Below, piece after piece: positions 45,051 to 56,769 of a DNA stretch of 64,000 nt (the stretch's first letter is position 1; the number at the start of each line of letters is the position of its first letter). The notes beneath the pieces were generated by a model. That model was not told where the DNA came from, did no database searches, and saw only the letters and a program-made list of their open reading frames with translations. A program made the position numbers and the translations under genes. Origin of the DNA: Coix lacryma-jobi var. lacryma-jobi (lineage: Eukaryota; Streptophyta; Magnoliopsida; Poales; Poaceae); contig VDCT01000284.1 in NCBI GenBank assembly GCA_009763385.1, positions 124,001 through 188,000 of the forward strand. Reading direction: 5' to 3'.

Positions 45051-45310
45051 CATTTTGTGGAGACCTTGAGGTCACACTAGACAAGACAATGCCTTGTGTT
45101 TCTTCTGCCTTTGAACTTGTAGGAGAACAGGAGCTTGGAGAGGGCATTTCGGCTCACGGACCCGATCCCACTTCTTCCACCACTTGGGGTTCCGTTCGAG
45201 TAGCTCTCCAGTGAGCACTAGCTGCACCTGAGGGAGTGACAGCATCTGGCAAGGGGGAGACGACTTCATCGTGGTAGGCGTCCCCTCAGGTATGACACCA
45301 GCAAGCGGTC
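45051..45310 (+). other. B interior, degenerate pol linker remnant
   Basis: Interrupted frames are faintly similar to the Pro/Ser linker between integrase and RT of A (PDPTSSTTWGS against PDTSSSWGPW). This suggests a deletion that joined this region to the RNase H tail. The similarity is short. Confidence 0.35.
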
Positions 45311-45477
45311 ATGCGCTTAATGAGGTACCTCCGACACACTTCTGAGTTTGGATTTTGGTACTCTTCTTCTCCGACCCCTTTTTGTTGTGTGGTCTTTCCG
45401 ATGTGGATTTTGCTGTCTGTTCGTTTGAGCGTTTCTTGGCTCTTCAATTGTGAGTTTTGTGTGTGTTTCCCTTTTAG
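45311..45477 (+). pseudogene. B RNase H C-terminal remnant
   Basis: RYLRHTSEFGFWYSSSPTP aligns with the RYLRFTPEFGIWYSASSTL block of A. A shifted frame gives DVDFAVCSFER, matching DADFAGCRVER, and the frame ends near CVCFPF like the polyprotein end of A. Everything between and upstream, including RT, is deleted. It shows that B descends from an autonomous Copia. Confidence 0.7.
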
Positions 45478-47594
45478 ATGGGGAAGCATTTTGCTTGATG
45501 TATCTTAGTTTGACTTCTCCGATACCCTTTGTTTTGGGTCTTTCTTTTTAGGCTAGTTTTGCTCCGTTTCTTATAGACTAGCTTTTGCATGCATTTCATC
45601 ATGTAGTTTAGTGCACTTTAGAGCTTCATGTTTAGAGCAATGAGAATGAGACTATGCTCTTTTGGTATGCCCTATTGATTCATGATGATGCTTGTAGCTT
45701 AGGCTCTTTTGATCACTTGATACATGTTATGAGCTAAGCTATTTTTGCAAATGGTGAACTTGACTAATCAACTATGAAATATTTAATTTGTTCACCATTG
45801 AGATTGGCAACTAGCATGGGTAGGATGTGTTGAGATCACTTGAACTATCTTTTGTGTCCTAGGTTGCTATGTCTCTTGCTTTGAGTCATTCACTTGCTTG
45901 GATTATTCATGTTTACCTTGTGCTTAAAATTTGATCCAAGTCTAAGTGAGATGAAAAGATCAAGATGGGATTGCATGTGTCAGCACCTCATGGTATCGAG
46001 ACTGTTTCTCATTGCACTTTTGAGTTAAACTTGAGCCGTGTAGTGTAAGACCGAAACCGGGTGCTTTAAGTTTCCGATTGCTTTTCTTGCATAGGCTTAG
46101 CCCGGTTGAAAAGTTAGGCAATGACCAGGCTTTCAACCTCTCGCAATCATATGCCTTAATTTAAATTTGTGTTAATACCGCTGCAATCTCCAATAAAATT
46201 TGAAAAATAACACAAGATTATGCTTCATTGTATGGCATGATGATTGAACTTTGCTAGGGGTAGTTCACCTTTTATACTTAAGTTAGCACTTGTTTTTCCT
46301 GTCTATTCATGCTTAGTGCTATTTTATTGGTGAACTCCTTTTTCAAATGGCTTAAAACTGCTCATATGCTTAATTGTTCATATTTTGTATTCACTTGATC
46401 AGTTTGAGCCTTTGCTAGCATTTGTATTTGTTTGCCACTTTCAGGGCAATACCCTTTTGTGCATCTTTTCATTCTGATTGCTATACACTTGAAGCAGTTG
46501 CATTGTGCATATCATGCATTTTTAGCTTAGTGCTCATACCCTCAGCTCCGATACACCTTGTGATCGCCCCATGTGCATTTGGTTAATGACTTGTTTTGTG
46601 TTTGTGTCAACTTATGGAGAAATTTCAAAAACCCTCAGCATGTTCCCTTTTGTCAAGGGGGAGTTGTGTGTTGGCACAAAGGAGAGAGTCGTGCACTTTT
46701 GGGGAGAGCTTTGAGCAAGGGGGAGTTTAGCTCTTTATGGTCTTTTAATTGGTATCCTTTTTGTGCCTCCTTGGTAACAAGTGTTCAATTGGTATGGAGT
46801 GCATTTGGTGTCCTGAGCTTTGATGCATAGCCTTTGTGTATACGCTTGCTTTCAGGGGGAGTCGCTTTTGCTTTGCTGCTTCTCCACGTGCTCCGGATGT
46901 TCTTGTTCCGATTGGTATTGAGCTTGTCTTTATGTTTTTCTTAATTGGTATCGAGCCTGCTAGTCGTGTTGAGTCATTTTGCCTCTATCTTGAGGGACTA
47001 GCAGTTTTTGGTGATTTGATCTTTGAGCTAGTGGTGTTGAGCCCTTCTGTCTCTTCTTGAGGGCTAGCTCATTTTTTACTTGGTTGCGTTGAGCCGTTGC
47101 CCATGTCTCTGGGAACCAAGTCTTTCGCTCTTTGTCTGAGTTTTCACTCTTTTGTGGAGATTGGTTCAGATTTTGCTTGGTTGCGTTGAGCAGTTGCCCA
47201 TGTCTTTGGGGACCAAGTTTTCGGTCTTGGTATCTCAAACCATCTCTTGTGCCTAGTTTTTGTCAATTCAATCATCAAGAGGGAGACAATTTCGAAACCC
47301 AAGTGATAAGAACCTTGGTTTCTTGTGATGATTGTTTGACAATTTATTGAGAATGGTTTTTGAGTGCCTTTTGGGATTCATGAAGCTCTTGTTTTCTCTT
47401 AACTCTTCGGTTGTGTGGAGGCTTGCCCGCTTTTCCTGTTTCTTTCGGGACCGAGAGCTTTTATTTGGAGTTTTCATGATCCTTCCTCATCTCAAGTGGC
47501 CTTGTGTTTGCTTTTACTTGCTTTTGGGGCACTTGAATGAGGCTTGCCTTCAAACCCTTCCTTTGTGGTTTTATTGTTAGTCAATACATTCATC
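45478..47594 (+). other. B 3' untranslated region
   Basis: There is no gene. It contains several AAGGGGGAG tracts (about 46655-46663, 46716-46724, 46854-46861) and degenerate repeats with TTGGTATCGAGC, GTTGAGCC and TTGAGGGACTAGC (46930-47090). These are the reverse of the repeats in A and F. Confidence 0.65.
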
Positions 47595-47605
47595 AAGGGG
47601 GAGAT
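47595..47605 (+). other. Polypurine tract of B
   Basis: AAGGGGGAGAT stands directly before the LTR start TGAGAATAC. Confidence 0.85.
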
Positions 47606-48254
47606 TGAGAATACATATGATGAATGATTGACATTTATGAGGAAGGTTTGAGGCTTTCTCGGTTGAGTCCATATCTCGCTATGCGCTTAATGTTTATGAC
47701 TAACCGGTGGCGTTGAGTTGTGGTGTGTTACGGGTTGGTGTGCGTGTGCAACATGTCTTTTGGCTATGTTGATGTGTAGATGTGGAGCTCAGAGACAGTG
47801 GTCGATGGCGAGGTGAAGGTCAAGTAAAGACGTGTCATGCCGACGGACCGAGAGCGGTGAAGGATGGGCGTACCGTGCGGCGGACGTGCCATGCCGATGG
47901 ACCTGGAGTGGTGAAGGGCGGACGTGAGGCTGGACGACGGACCAGGAAGCCGGTGGACCAGCTGTGGTAGCTGGCACATGGCATCGGTGAGCAAGAGCAC
48001 ATGGCGATGTGCAATGCATCAGCCGAGTCAGGAGGAAGACGATGGCGTCATGGCACTTGGCGGGAGGTCGGACACGGGATTGCGTGCAGCACAAGTGCTG
48101 GCGGCTGTGTCAAGAAGGAAGGCGAAGGCGTTGTGCCCGGCGTGGAGGCTAGACATGCATCGGCATCGGCGCCGATGGTCGGGGTGTGAGAACCACACTC
48201 CGTCTATGGTGAGGGTTCGGTAGTTGAGCCTCAGAAAGCTACCATCGACGGTTT

Positions 48255-48384
48255 CCGAGTATGGGACTCAAAACTCGGGGTGGCGGGTTTCCGAGTTTGG
48301 GCCTCAAAACTCGGGGTGGACATTTCTAGGTTTGGGCCTCAAAAACTGGGCTGGCGGGTTTGCCGGTTTGGGCCTCAAAACCGG
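48255..48384 (+). repeat. Hairpin array in B LTR2 (4 units)
   Basis: Units pair CCGAG/CTCGG (48255-48278 and 48291-48314), CTAGG/CTGGG (imperfect, near 48326) and CCGG/CCGG (48363-48384) around TTT-GGGCCTC-AAA. This is the reverse complement of the plan in A and F, as expected from orientation. It lies about 260-390 bp upstream of the TATA box. Confidence 0.8.
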
Positions 48385-49263
48385 GCGGAGGTTCCTATGT
48401 GGAACGGTTGACGCGTGGCGGCACCGAGAGGCTTGCGTTGCGGCGAAGCTATCGGTGAGAAGGTGCGGCGGTCGACGTGATAGCACGTGGTGGCATCTTG
48501 GAGCTTGCGTTGAGGCGAAGCGAAGGATGAGAAGGCGCGTGGTCGTCAGATGAAAACTGCAGTGTTGGTCGATTTTACCCCTAGGGGGTATTTGGGTTGA
48601 ATGCTTCATGTAAGGGTGTTTTTGTCTTCGGACGTGCGCCTATATATATGTGAAGGGGCTGTGTTGGACAGCCATCCTTGGAGAGTGCCATTCTCATTTT
48701 GCTAGTGTGAGAAGAGGCTAGGGTTAGGAAGAGAGGAGTGGCTCTTGTTCTTGAGCTTTTTGCCATCCGCGCTTTGTTGTTGCGAGGAGTGGCTTGTAAC
48801 CCGACATCACGTGCTACACAATTCATCATCTTGTAGCAATCCAAGGATCAATTTCGTCCTCGTCTTTTGTTGACTGAAATTTGGATTGAATTCGCGTTTT
48901 GTTCTTCGCGTTTCTTCCTTTTCCCCTCGGTGATTCACGAGTTCTTTCGATTCGAAGGGTGGTTTCCGATTTTGTTTGAACCAGATCGTGCTAGGACGTG
49001 AGTTCCCTCTTTCCACCGAAGGATTTCCTCTCTAACCTCACGAGCACATAGATCGGGTCGAAATCGCGTTCGTTCTTCCCCTTTTTCTAGTGTACTTCAG
49101 ATTTCTCTTGAATTAGTTGGTTTGGAGCGATGATTTCCTAAGATTAGCTTCCCAACACGTAGAAGAATACTTGAGGTAAGTTGGTTGCAGCCCCGTTCGA
49201 TTTGGTGAAGATCCAATCGATTTTGTTTTGTCCCGAGCAGTTTTTCTGCTCTCTGCTCATCCG

Positions 49264-49620
49264 CGGGATAGTCCGCGCCCCCAGCGGCGGACAGTCCGGG
49301 ACTCGGGACTCGGCGCTTTCAGAACAGCGCAGTGCGACACTGTCCCGGTCGAGTGACCGGCGGACAGTCCGCCAGTGACTCGCGGACAGTCTGGGGTCAC
49401 ATCGCACGCTGCACAGCGCTGGCCTCGGACGCTAGGGTTTCACTGTTCACGTGAACCGCGGACAGTCCGGCGTGCAAACCACGGACAGTCCATGACCCGT
49501 CCAAGGCTGTTGCAGAACAGTTCGTTTTGGGTCTTTTTGCCGGCGGACAGTCCGGACCCCATGTGGCGGACAGTCCGGCCTTTACCGGACAATCGGGAGC
49601 CTGACGGCGGACTGTCCGGG
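49264..49620 (+). repeat. CGGACAGTCCG palindrome array in B LTR2
   Basis: About nine copies of the 11-bp palindrome CGGACAGTCCG or one-base variants lie at uneven spacing downstream of the TATA box. LTR1 has only about three (969-1046). Confidence 0.85.
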
Positions 49621-49860
49621 AACCTGCTGCTTGTGTAGTTTTTGCCCTGTTGCCTTGGCGCTTGGTTTTGGGGGTTCTTCGGTAGTTCCGTTGTATCACT
49701 AGGAAATCTCCTAGGGTATCCACCTATAGTAGGTCGTGAACTCACCAGTTGTTTTTAGTTTCGCTTTGGGGGTGATTTTTTGGGACAAGGGCCATCATTT
49801 CTCGAGAAGAAGTTTGAGGCTCCCATTCACCCCCCCTCTGGTCGCCAATTCGGTCCTTCA

Positions 49861-49916
49861 ATTGGTATCGGAGCCAGTTAAGGATCTCTCTACCTTAACC
49901 GGTTCCGGATCGCGTG
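49861..49916 (+). other. Primer site and start of a second B interior
   Basis: ATTGGTATCGGAGCC and the next 35 bases match 1249-1300 almost exactly. Element C then interrupts the sequence after GCGTG (49912-49916), the presumed target duplication of C. The far copy is outside the window. Confidence 0.8.
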
Positions 49917-52900
49917 TGTAACAGAACCGACCAATTTATAAGAGCACAAGTACGAAATTCTCTGCCGGGGCAGTAAATTTGTAGCACTTGAGCCCATATA
50001 AATCCGGTAGTCCGTGAAATCACACAGGATTTCAAACTTTCCAACATCAACAACATAGGATCGTAATAATTCAGCATCGATTGTCACATGACAGAGATTA
50101 CATAAATAGTTTGGAGTAGCAACTTAGTTATTACAAACCAGGTTCAGAATTAAGTAGCGGAAGCTTAACTTGAAAAATAGTTCTTGAAATCACTCACACC
50201 CACATAGTCGGTTACAGTGCCACATAGTAGTCATCCTTAACACAGCAAAAGATACGGATAGGAGAGGTCATTGCCCGTGACCTAGTTATCACCCGAAGCT
50301 GGGAAGAGACAATTGATGCAATAACCATGGAAGACTTGGCCATGTGCAACAACAAAGGGAACAAGCCCTGAGTACGAGAAGGTACTCAGCTAGACTTACC
50401 CTCCTTAAAGCAGAAATAAAGCGACACCAAGGAGTATGCAAGGCTAGTATATAGTGGAGCTGGTATTAGAAAATATTTGCGTAAAAGCCAACAATTAAAT
50501 AAAGGGTTCTCCAACTTACTAGCTGCAATTGAAAAGTAATTAACCTGTTTAAATAGTTAGCTCCTGTACTAGAACAAACATAGTAGTGATCCAACAATCA
50601 CCAGAATATAAAAAACAGACCGAGTAACTATTGCCAAAAGTATAAAGATAGCTGTCCGTGTTCCACAATTTCAGTATCAAGGTCGATTAGCGTTCAAGTC
50701 AAGTGCTCACTATCCAGGAGCGATGGCGATTATAATCATTTACTAACCAGCTGGTGATTTATTTCCCACACAAACCACACCCACCCGTCAGTGAGCTACA
50801 GATAACCACAACTCTGTTCCAGGAAGTCGCGGTTTCAACCGCCACCATCATACTCGGAGGCAAGCCTGACTGCCAAGGAGTTGGACTTAACCACCATCAC
50901 CCGGGTCTTACTTTTCGCGCCCCCGCGTCCCACTACCCCCTTCGTGGCTTCAGCAGATGCGTGGGACCTGAGGACCGGCCTGGAACGATGAGCGGCTTCG
51001 CGGTCGGAACGAGTTATCCTTCCAGCTAAATGTGGGACATGCGTTCAACATGACAAGAAGTCCATCTTACATGATACTGTTTTTTCCTACGACACGGGTA
51101 GAAATACTGTAGCGCAACGCTACAGGAGTCTGCCGATCTCTATTTCCACAACACTCAGTTATCTTACTTAATGGCAATATCCCGTTAACGGTCGAGTAAC
51201 AACCTATTACTCGCGGGTAACATGATGGTTGCCCGAATTCTACCGGTCTAAGCAAGGCTAAGCATAATTCAAATCTCGTAGAAGATAGGTAACAAGGACA
51301 ATATATCAACGTAACAAGGTACGCGAAGTAATGCGTCAACGGTATCAAGCAACTCCTATACTTAATGCAACAAGCATCATAATATTCATTTAAATATAAC
51401 CATAGATAGTTAGAAATGCTCCGGGGCTTGCCTTTCTCGAACGTGCTTGCCTGGTGGTTCGGGCACTCTGGGAGCTCCTCCTCAAGCTCTTCCCCGTCAG
51501 CTCCTTGTTCCTGCTCCTGGGGCTGTTGTTCTTCGCTCTCCTCGGCTGCTGCGGTCTCCTCTACCGAACCTGTCATGATGCATATGCGAAAATGAATGAA
51601 TGCCGCAGGTGCATGGGAGGAGTGCATTAACTGAATTTGACCGAATACGTGCATATCTCTTCTCCGGTAGAGTGTAACACTCTATCTAGAGAGTAGCTAT
51701 ACTACTCACACAAAGTGTAGCTAATATGAATGCACTGGAAAGACCATTTCATCCCTGCTGGTCCCCCATAAAAGATACACGTATGCTTAATTAATTAAAC
51801 GATTTAAGCCATTAAAACAAGCCTATAACAACAACCTATAGCTAACAGCCTCAGAAAAATCTACAAAAATTACTGTAGGTTCACATCTAAAAACAAAGCA
51901 TGCTGTACAAATTTCATGCCATTTGCATTTATACACAGTACTGTATGAAAAAGACAAATAACAGGATGAAAAAGCACTTTGAACTACACCTCATCTTGAA
52001 AAGTGTCAAACAACAAATTTCATATTTTTATTCAGAACTTCTTAGCACAGGAGCAGTCTATAAAAATTATTAGACTCATATCACATATATTCTAATTACT
52101 GAAAATCATACAAGAAAATAGCATTTAATCAATTTAAAGGCTAACTTTAGATTCTTCCACAGTCAAACAACATCTATCATTTTTCTGTGATTCTACATCA
52201 CTTAACAAGCCTAGCAAAACAAGAACTACATTTTTCTGAGCAAGACATAATTTATTATGTATTAAACAAGATATCATCCTAAACATAATTAATTATTACT
52301 GCACGCAAAAACTGTCATACCTGGGCATATCATATTTTTCATGTATAGAACTCCTCAAAACAAACCTAACAAAATTAGTTTTCCATTTTTAGCATGTACA
52401 GAGCTCAAGATATGAATTAAACAAGCATTTACCAATATTTCTGCAAAACATTTATTCAAAAAAACCTAAACCCTAACTGGAAAGAGGGGCGAAAGCACAG
52501 CGAGACGACGGCGGACGGCAACTTCCCCCTTTCCCCCGCTCGGTCGCCGGCGAGAGCTCAGAACAAGGCAGAGAGGGAGAGGAGCGCGTCTGGGTGGAGG
52601 AACGCGTGCTCGGGCGGTGAAGACTCGCCACGCCGCGCCGTTGGCTGGTTTTGGCCGGGAATCGGGCGCCACGCGGCGCTCTGCTTCTCCGCGCGGTCGG
52701 CCACTGAAGCCGGTGGTTTGAACTGAATCGGGCGATTCAGTTAACGCCCTGGCCGACTGACAGGCCATTTTCCAACGTTATTAACTCGCTAACCACTCCA
52801 TCAAACGCTAAACCGACTGCAACACTGGTTAGAGCTACACATCGACTGCAACTTTGGTTATAAGATCGATCACTGGTTCGGCTTGAATCGAGCTCGGGAT

Positions 52901-53422
52901 GATGCCAAACATGGCTAGGCCGAACTGAAATTCAGTTTCAGGACTTAGGAAAATTTCTAAGTCCAAAACCCCTCCAATTCTGCCTTGTGGACCCTAAAGC
53001 ACTATGTTAAACTCATTTTCATGAGTTGGTCCTTAAACAACTTTTGTTCTACTCTAAAATCTACACACTTTTGATTAAGGGCCCACAGCCATGCAAAGCT
53101 TCTATCAAGGAGGTCTTAGTTAGTCAAACAAAATGACTCTTTAGGCTCTATAGGGTTGACTAGGGTTTAGCCCTTGATTAGTCAAGATGACCAGCATAAA
53201 CCTGCCTTCATTTTGACTTCTCAACAAAGTTAGATGGTTAGAAAGACCAAACCACTCCAAGCAAGTCAAGCAACACACATTAAAGCAGTTTTATAAGCAA
53301 ACCAACACATGAAAAGACATTTTATGTAAGAAAGAGAACAACATATGAATGCCCATGCTCAAGAGATGATCATGCATAATGAGAAAATGATGTCATGCTA
53401 GCTTAACACCAGAGGTGTTACA
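49917..53422 (-). repeat. Element C 3' LTR (3506 bp)
   Basis: TGTAACAG to GGTGTTACA on the + strand. It lacks about 675 bp that the 5' LTR has (62567-63241), with a short filler (GAAAGA) at the break near 52480. Confidence 0.9.
51067..51576 (-). CDS. Small acidic LTR-encoded ORF of C (doubtful)
   Basis: ATG 51576 starts MTGSVEETAAAEESEEQQ, then a Gln/Glu-rich stretch and a PECPNHQ segment. The same start is at 61670 in the other LTR, where the frame shifts after GADGK. The amino-acid pattern is not random, but the ORF is not preserved in both copies. It may be part of a leader or chance coding. Confidence 0.25.
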   Translation of the reverse strand: MTGSVEETAAAEESEEQQPQEQEQGADGEELEEELPECPNHQASTFEKGKPRSISNYLWLYLNEYYDACCIKYRSCLIPLTHYFAYLVTLIYCPCYLSSTRFELCLALLRPVEFGQPSCYPRVIGCYSTVNGILPLSKITECCGNRDRQTPVALRYSISTRVVGKNSIM

Positions 53423-53434
53423 GCCCTTCCCCCC
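53423..53434 (-). other. Polypurine tract of C
   Basis: On the coding strand AAGGGGGGAAGGGC precedes TGTAACACC, the 3' LTR start. Confidence 0.85.
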
Positions 53435-53930
53435 TTAAAGAAATCTCATCCCGAGATTTACTGACCATGGCTTATAGAACGCTGGATAAACCTTCTGGAG
53501 ATAGTTTTCTGTTTCCCAGGTTGCATCTCCGTCATCATGATGACTCCACAAAACCTTATACACCTTCACTAAGCGATTGCGAGTTACCCTTTCCTTGCTG
53601 TCCAAAACTCGCACTGGTTGCTCTTGGTATGTGAGGTCTGATGCTAGCTTCAACTCTTGCGGTTCTATACTTTCTTCCGGTACACGTAGACATTTCTTTA
53701 ACTGTGAAACATGAAAAACTGGAAAGATTGAACTCATGGCTTCGGGCAACTGGAGTTGATATGATACTTCCCCTTTCTTTTCAGGATACGATATGGTCCA
53801 ACATATCTCGGTGCTAGCTTCCTTTTAATGCCGAACCTTTGTACTCCCCTCATCGGAGTTACTTTCAGGTAAACATGATCTCCCTTCTTAAACTCTAACG
53901 GCCTTTTCTTTATCGGCATAACTCTTCTGT
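53435..53930 (-). pseudogene. C integrase C-terminus and chromodomain
   Basis: Two overlapping frames carry FKKGDHVYLKVTPMRGVQRF and KLAPRYVGPYRILKR (the GPY/F integrase module), then FPVFHVSQLKKCLRVPEE. A chromodomain-like end follows: VKVYKVLWSHHDDGDATWE and TENYLQKVYPAF. Chromodomains of chromovirus integrases read histone marks and steer insertion. The aromatic cage is only partly apparent. A frameshift lies near 53740. Confidence 0.85.
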
Positions 53931-55322
53931 CGAGATTGTGCCGCTTGTAAGTGTTGATGGATGATCTGAACCTTTTTCTCAGCTTCTGCTACGAAGTCGA
54001 TTCCAAAATATCGCCTTCCCCCTAGTTCGATCCAGTTTAACGGAGTCACACACTTACGTCCATATAAGCTTCAAACGGTGCCATCTTGATGCTCTCTTGA
54101 TAACTATTATTGTACGAGAACTCTGCTAATGGTAGCCATGATTCCCACGATCCTTTGGAGGATAACACACAAGCTCTGAGCATATCTTCAGCACTTGGTT
54201 CACTCTTTCCGTTTGACCTACCGTCTGAGGGTGATAAGCTGTACTGTGAACCAACTTTGTTCCCAAACCATTATGTAACTACTGCCAAAAGTGTGCGGTG
54301 AACTGCGATCCGCGATCTGAAATGATCGTCTTTGGTATTTCATGCAGACGCACTATCTCTCTGATGTAGATATCTGCATACCGAGGCGGTCGATATCCGG
54401 TCTTGACTGCAATAAAGTGAGCGGACTTGGTCAGACAATCCACTATTACCCAAATGGAATCATTCCCTTTTTCCGTAGTGGGTAAACCGGTTATGAAATC
54501 CATACTGATGTCTTCCCATTTCCAAACAGGCACTGGTAACGGTTGCAACAACCCTGCAGGTTTCATATGAACTGCCTTAACTCTGCAACATGTGTCACAC
54601 CTTGCAACATATGCTGCTATCTCTTTCTTCATATTTGTCCACCAAAAACGAAGCCTTAAGTCCTGATACATCTTACTGCTTCCTGGGTGAAGAGATAACT
54701 TAGATAAGTGAGCCTCATCCAGGATTTTATTCTTGAGATCTTTGTTCTTTGGCACTACAAGACGATTTCCAAACCATAACACTCCTTGCTCATCCAACCT
54801 GAAGGAGGTTAAGGGATCTTTCAACATTCTTCGCTTGATATGAGAAATCCCTTTATCAGATTTCTGAGCTTCAACGATCTGACTTTCCAGCGAACAACTC
54901 AGCTGAATGTTGAACAAAACTTCTGGGTGTATCAGGTTGAACTTTTCTTCAAACAACGGTTGCACCACCACGCAGTGTGACTTCTGGCTCAAAGCATCCG
55001 CAACCACATTGGCCTTTCCGGGGTGATAGTGAACTTGCAAGTTATAATCCTTTATCAGCTCTAGCCATCTTCGCTGCCTCATGTTCAACTCGGGTTGAGT
55101 GAAGATATACTTCAGACTCTTATGATCGGTGTATATATTGCACACATTTCCCAACAAGTAGTGTCTCCATATCTTTAGAGCATGCACTACTGCAGCCAAC
55201 TCCAAATCATGTGTAGGGTAGTTGATCTCATGTTTCCTTAACTGTCTTGAGGCATACGCTATCACTCGTCCTTCTTGCATCAGCACACAGCCCAGACCAG
55301 TTTTGGATGCGTCACAAAACAC
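53930..55322 (-). pseudogene. C RNase H and integrase core
   Basis: The main frame (54279-55322) begins FCDASKTGLGCVLMQ (RNase H Asp). It has LELAAVVHALKIWRHYL (Glu) and YTDHKSLKYIF (Asp), then the integrase H2C2 zinc module (HPGSSKMYQDLRLRFWW, CDTCCRVKAVH). The core aspartates lie in SMDFITGLPTTEKGND and TIISDRGSQFT. Downstream, 53930-54278 is broken by stops, so the catalytic glutamate region is damaged. Confidence 0.9.
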
Positions 55323-56360
55323 ATCAAAGGTTTCTCTATATCTGGTTGAGCCAAAACAGGGGCAGTGGTCAACAGTTCCCGTAAAACTCGGAAAGCTGCT
55401 TCACACTCCTCTGTCCAGATAAACTTCACATCCTTTTGTAACAAGAAGGTCATAGGTTTTGCGATCTTGGAGAAGTCCGGAATGAAACGACGATAGTAAC
55501 CAGCCAAACCTAGAAAACTTCTGACTTCTGTGACTGAGGTTGGCACCTTCCAATCCCTTACCTCTGTACTTTCCCTGCGGTCCACTGAAATCCCATCTTC
55601 CGATAGCACATGACCGAAAAAGTAACCTTCTTCAACCAGAACTCGCCTTATGAACTAGCCGTATAACTTGCTCTCGAGCCTTGTTAGAACTATCCTCAAG
55701 TGTTCCGCATGATCTTCTTCGTTCTCCGAATATATCAAGGATGTCATCCAAAAAGACTATCACGAACCGATCCAACTCAGGCATAAACACGGAATTCATT
55801 AGGTACATGAAGTATGCAGGAGCATTTGTCAAGCCAAACGACATGACAAGATACTCGTACAACCCGTACCTAGTGGAAAAAGACGTTTTAGGTATACCTT
55901 AGGCCTGATCTTGATCTGATGGTACCCCGATCTTAAGTCTATCTTGGAAAACACTCCTGGCTCTCGTCAACTGATCAAAGAGGATATCAATCTGAGCAAA
56001 GGATACTTATTCTTGATGTTACTGCATTCAAGGCCTATAATCCACACATACGCAGACTCTTATCCTTCTTCCAAGAGCAGACATCCCCACTCGGACGAAC
56101 TTGGTCGAATTAAACCCTTGTCCAACAACTCTTCAACTGAACCTTCAACTCGGCTAACTCATTGGGAGGCATACGGTACGGTCTTCTGGATATAGGTGCT
56201 GTTCCAGGTATCAACTCTATTGCAAACTCCACGTCCCTATCCGGAGGTAAACAGGTAACTCATCCGGAAACACATCAGGAAACTCCAAAACTACAGGGAT
56301 TTCCTGAAGAACTGCCACTGTACTGCACAACTCATAGAACTAAGATTAGACGATCAGGAA
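55323..56360 (-). pseudogene. C reverse transcriptase
   Basis: From upstream: the N-terminal RT linker (PDRDVEFAIELIPGTAPISR, RRPYRMPPNELAEL), DLRSGYHQIKIRP, YLVMSFGLTNAPAYFMYLMN, and IVFLDDIL, which stands for the YIDDIL catalytic box. Then come KVPTSVTEVRSFLGLAGYYRR and FIWTEECEAAFRVL. At least four frame changes separate these blocks. This is a Gypsy-type RT with conserved family order. Confidence 0.85.
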
Positions 56361-56559
56361 GAAACCCTTGAAACCTTTGTTTTCCTCGATCCTTCAAGGA
56401 GATTATCCTTTTCCGGTATCTATGACCACTTCCCACTTTTTCATCCAGTCCATCCCTAAGATAACTCCAGGATAAACCTGGCATAACCACTAAACTTACT
56501 CGGTACTGATTACCCTCCAAACTAAGTTGCCCCTTTTACCACTTGGTTAGACACAACAC

Positions 56560-56730
56560 TTGCACTAGCTGAGTTATCCGAAACCAAAATCCATTGTCAC
56601 CATTTCTTGATTATGCTTAAGTGCAAATGCTTGACTTATAAAAGAATGGGATGAACCAGAATCAAACAAAACAACTGCAGGGATATTGTTGATAGAGAAC
56701 ATACCAGCAGTCACGGTTCTCCCTCAGTGA
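56560..56730 (-). pseudogene. C protease
   Basis: MFSINNIPAVVLFDSGSSHS followed by FISQAF and KHNQEM is a chromovirus retropepsin start with the DSG active site intact. The remainder toward RT is interrupted by stops. Confidence 0.75.
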
Positions 56731-56769
56731 TGCCTTCCAAAGAGTATGATGCACACGAGCTTGTACTTG

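Larger units (their letters stand above)
1..49860 (+). mobile_element. Element B: outer SIRE-type Copia, tandem array, non-autonomous
   Basis: This is the oldest and outermost element. A partial LTR (1-1248) is followed by a tRNA-iMet primer site, a gag-like coiled-coil ORF, a remnant of the RNase H tail, a polypurine tract and a second LTR (47606-49860). Two elements (A, D) and a solo LTR interrupt the interior. When they are removed, the gag-like reading resumes across the A insertion. Protease, integrase and reverse transcriptase are missing, so B could only have moved with enzymes supplied by relatives such as A or F. A primer site also follows the second LTR, so a second interior copy began there before element C landed in it. 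The left end is outside the window. Confidence 0.85.
47606..49860 (+). repeat. Element B LTR2 (complete, 2255 bp)
   Basis: TGAGAATACATATG to CCTTCA. It has the hairpin array (48255-48384), TATATATAT (48641-48649) and about nine CGGACAGTCCG units (49264-49620). A polypurine tract is on its left and a primer site on its right, so it serves as the 3' LTR of one copy and the 5' LTR of the next. Confidence 0.9.
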
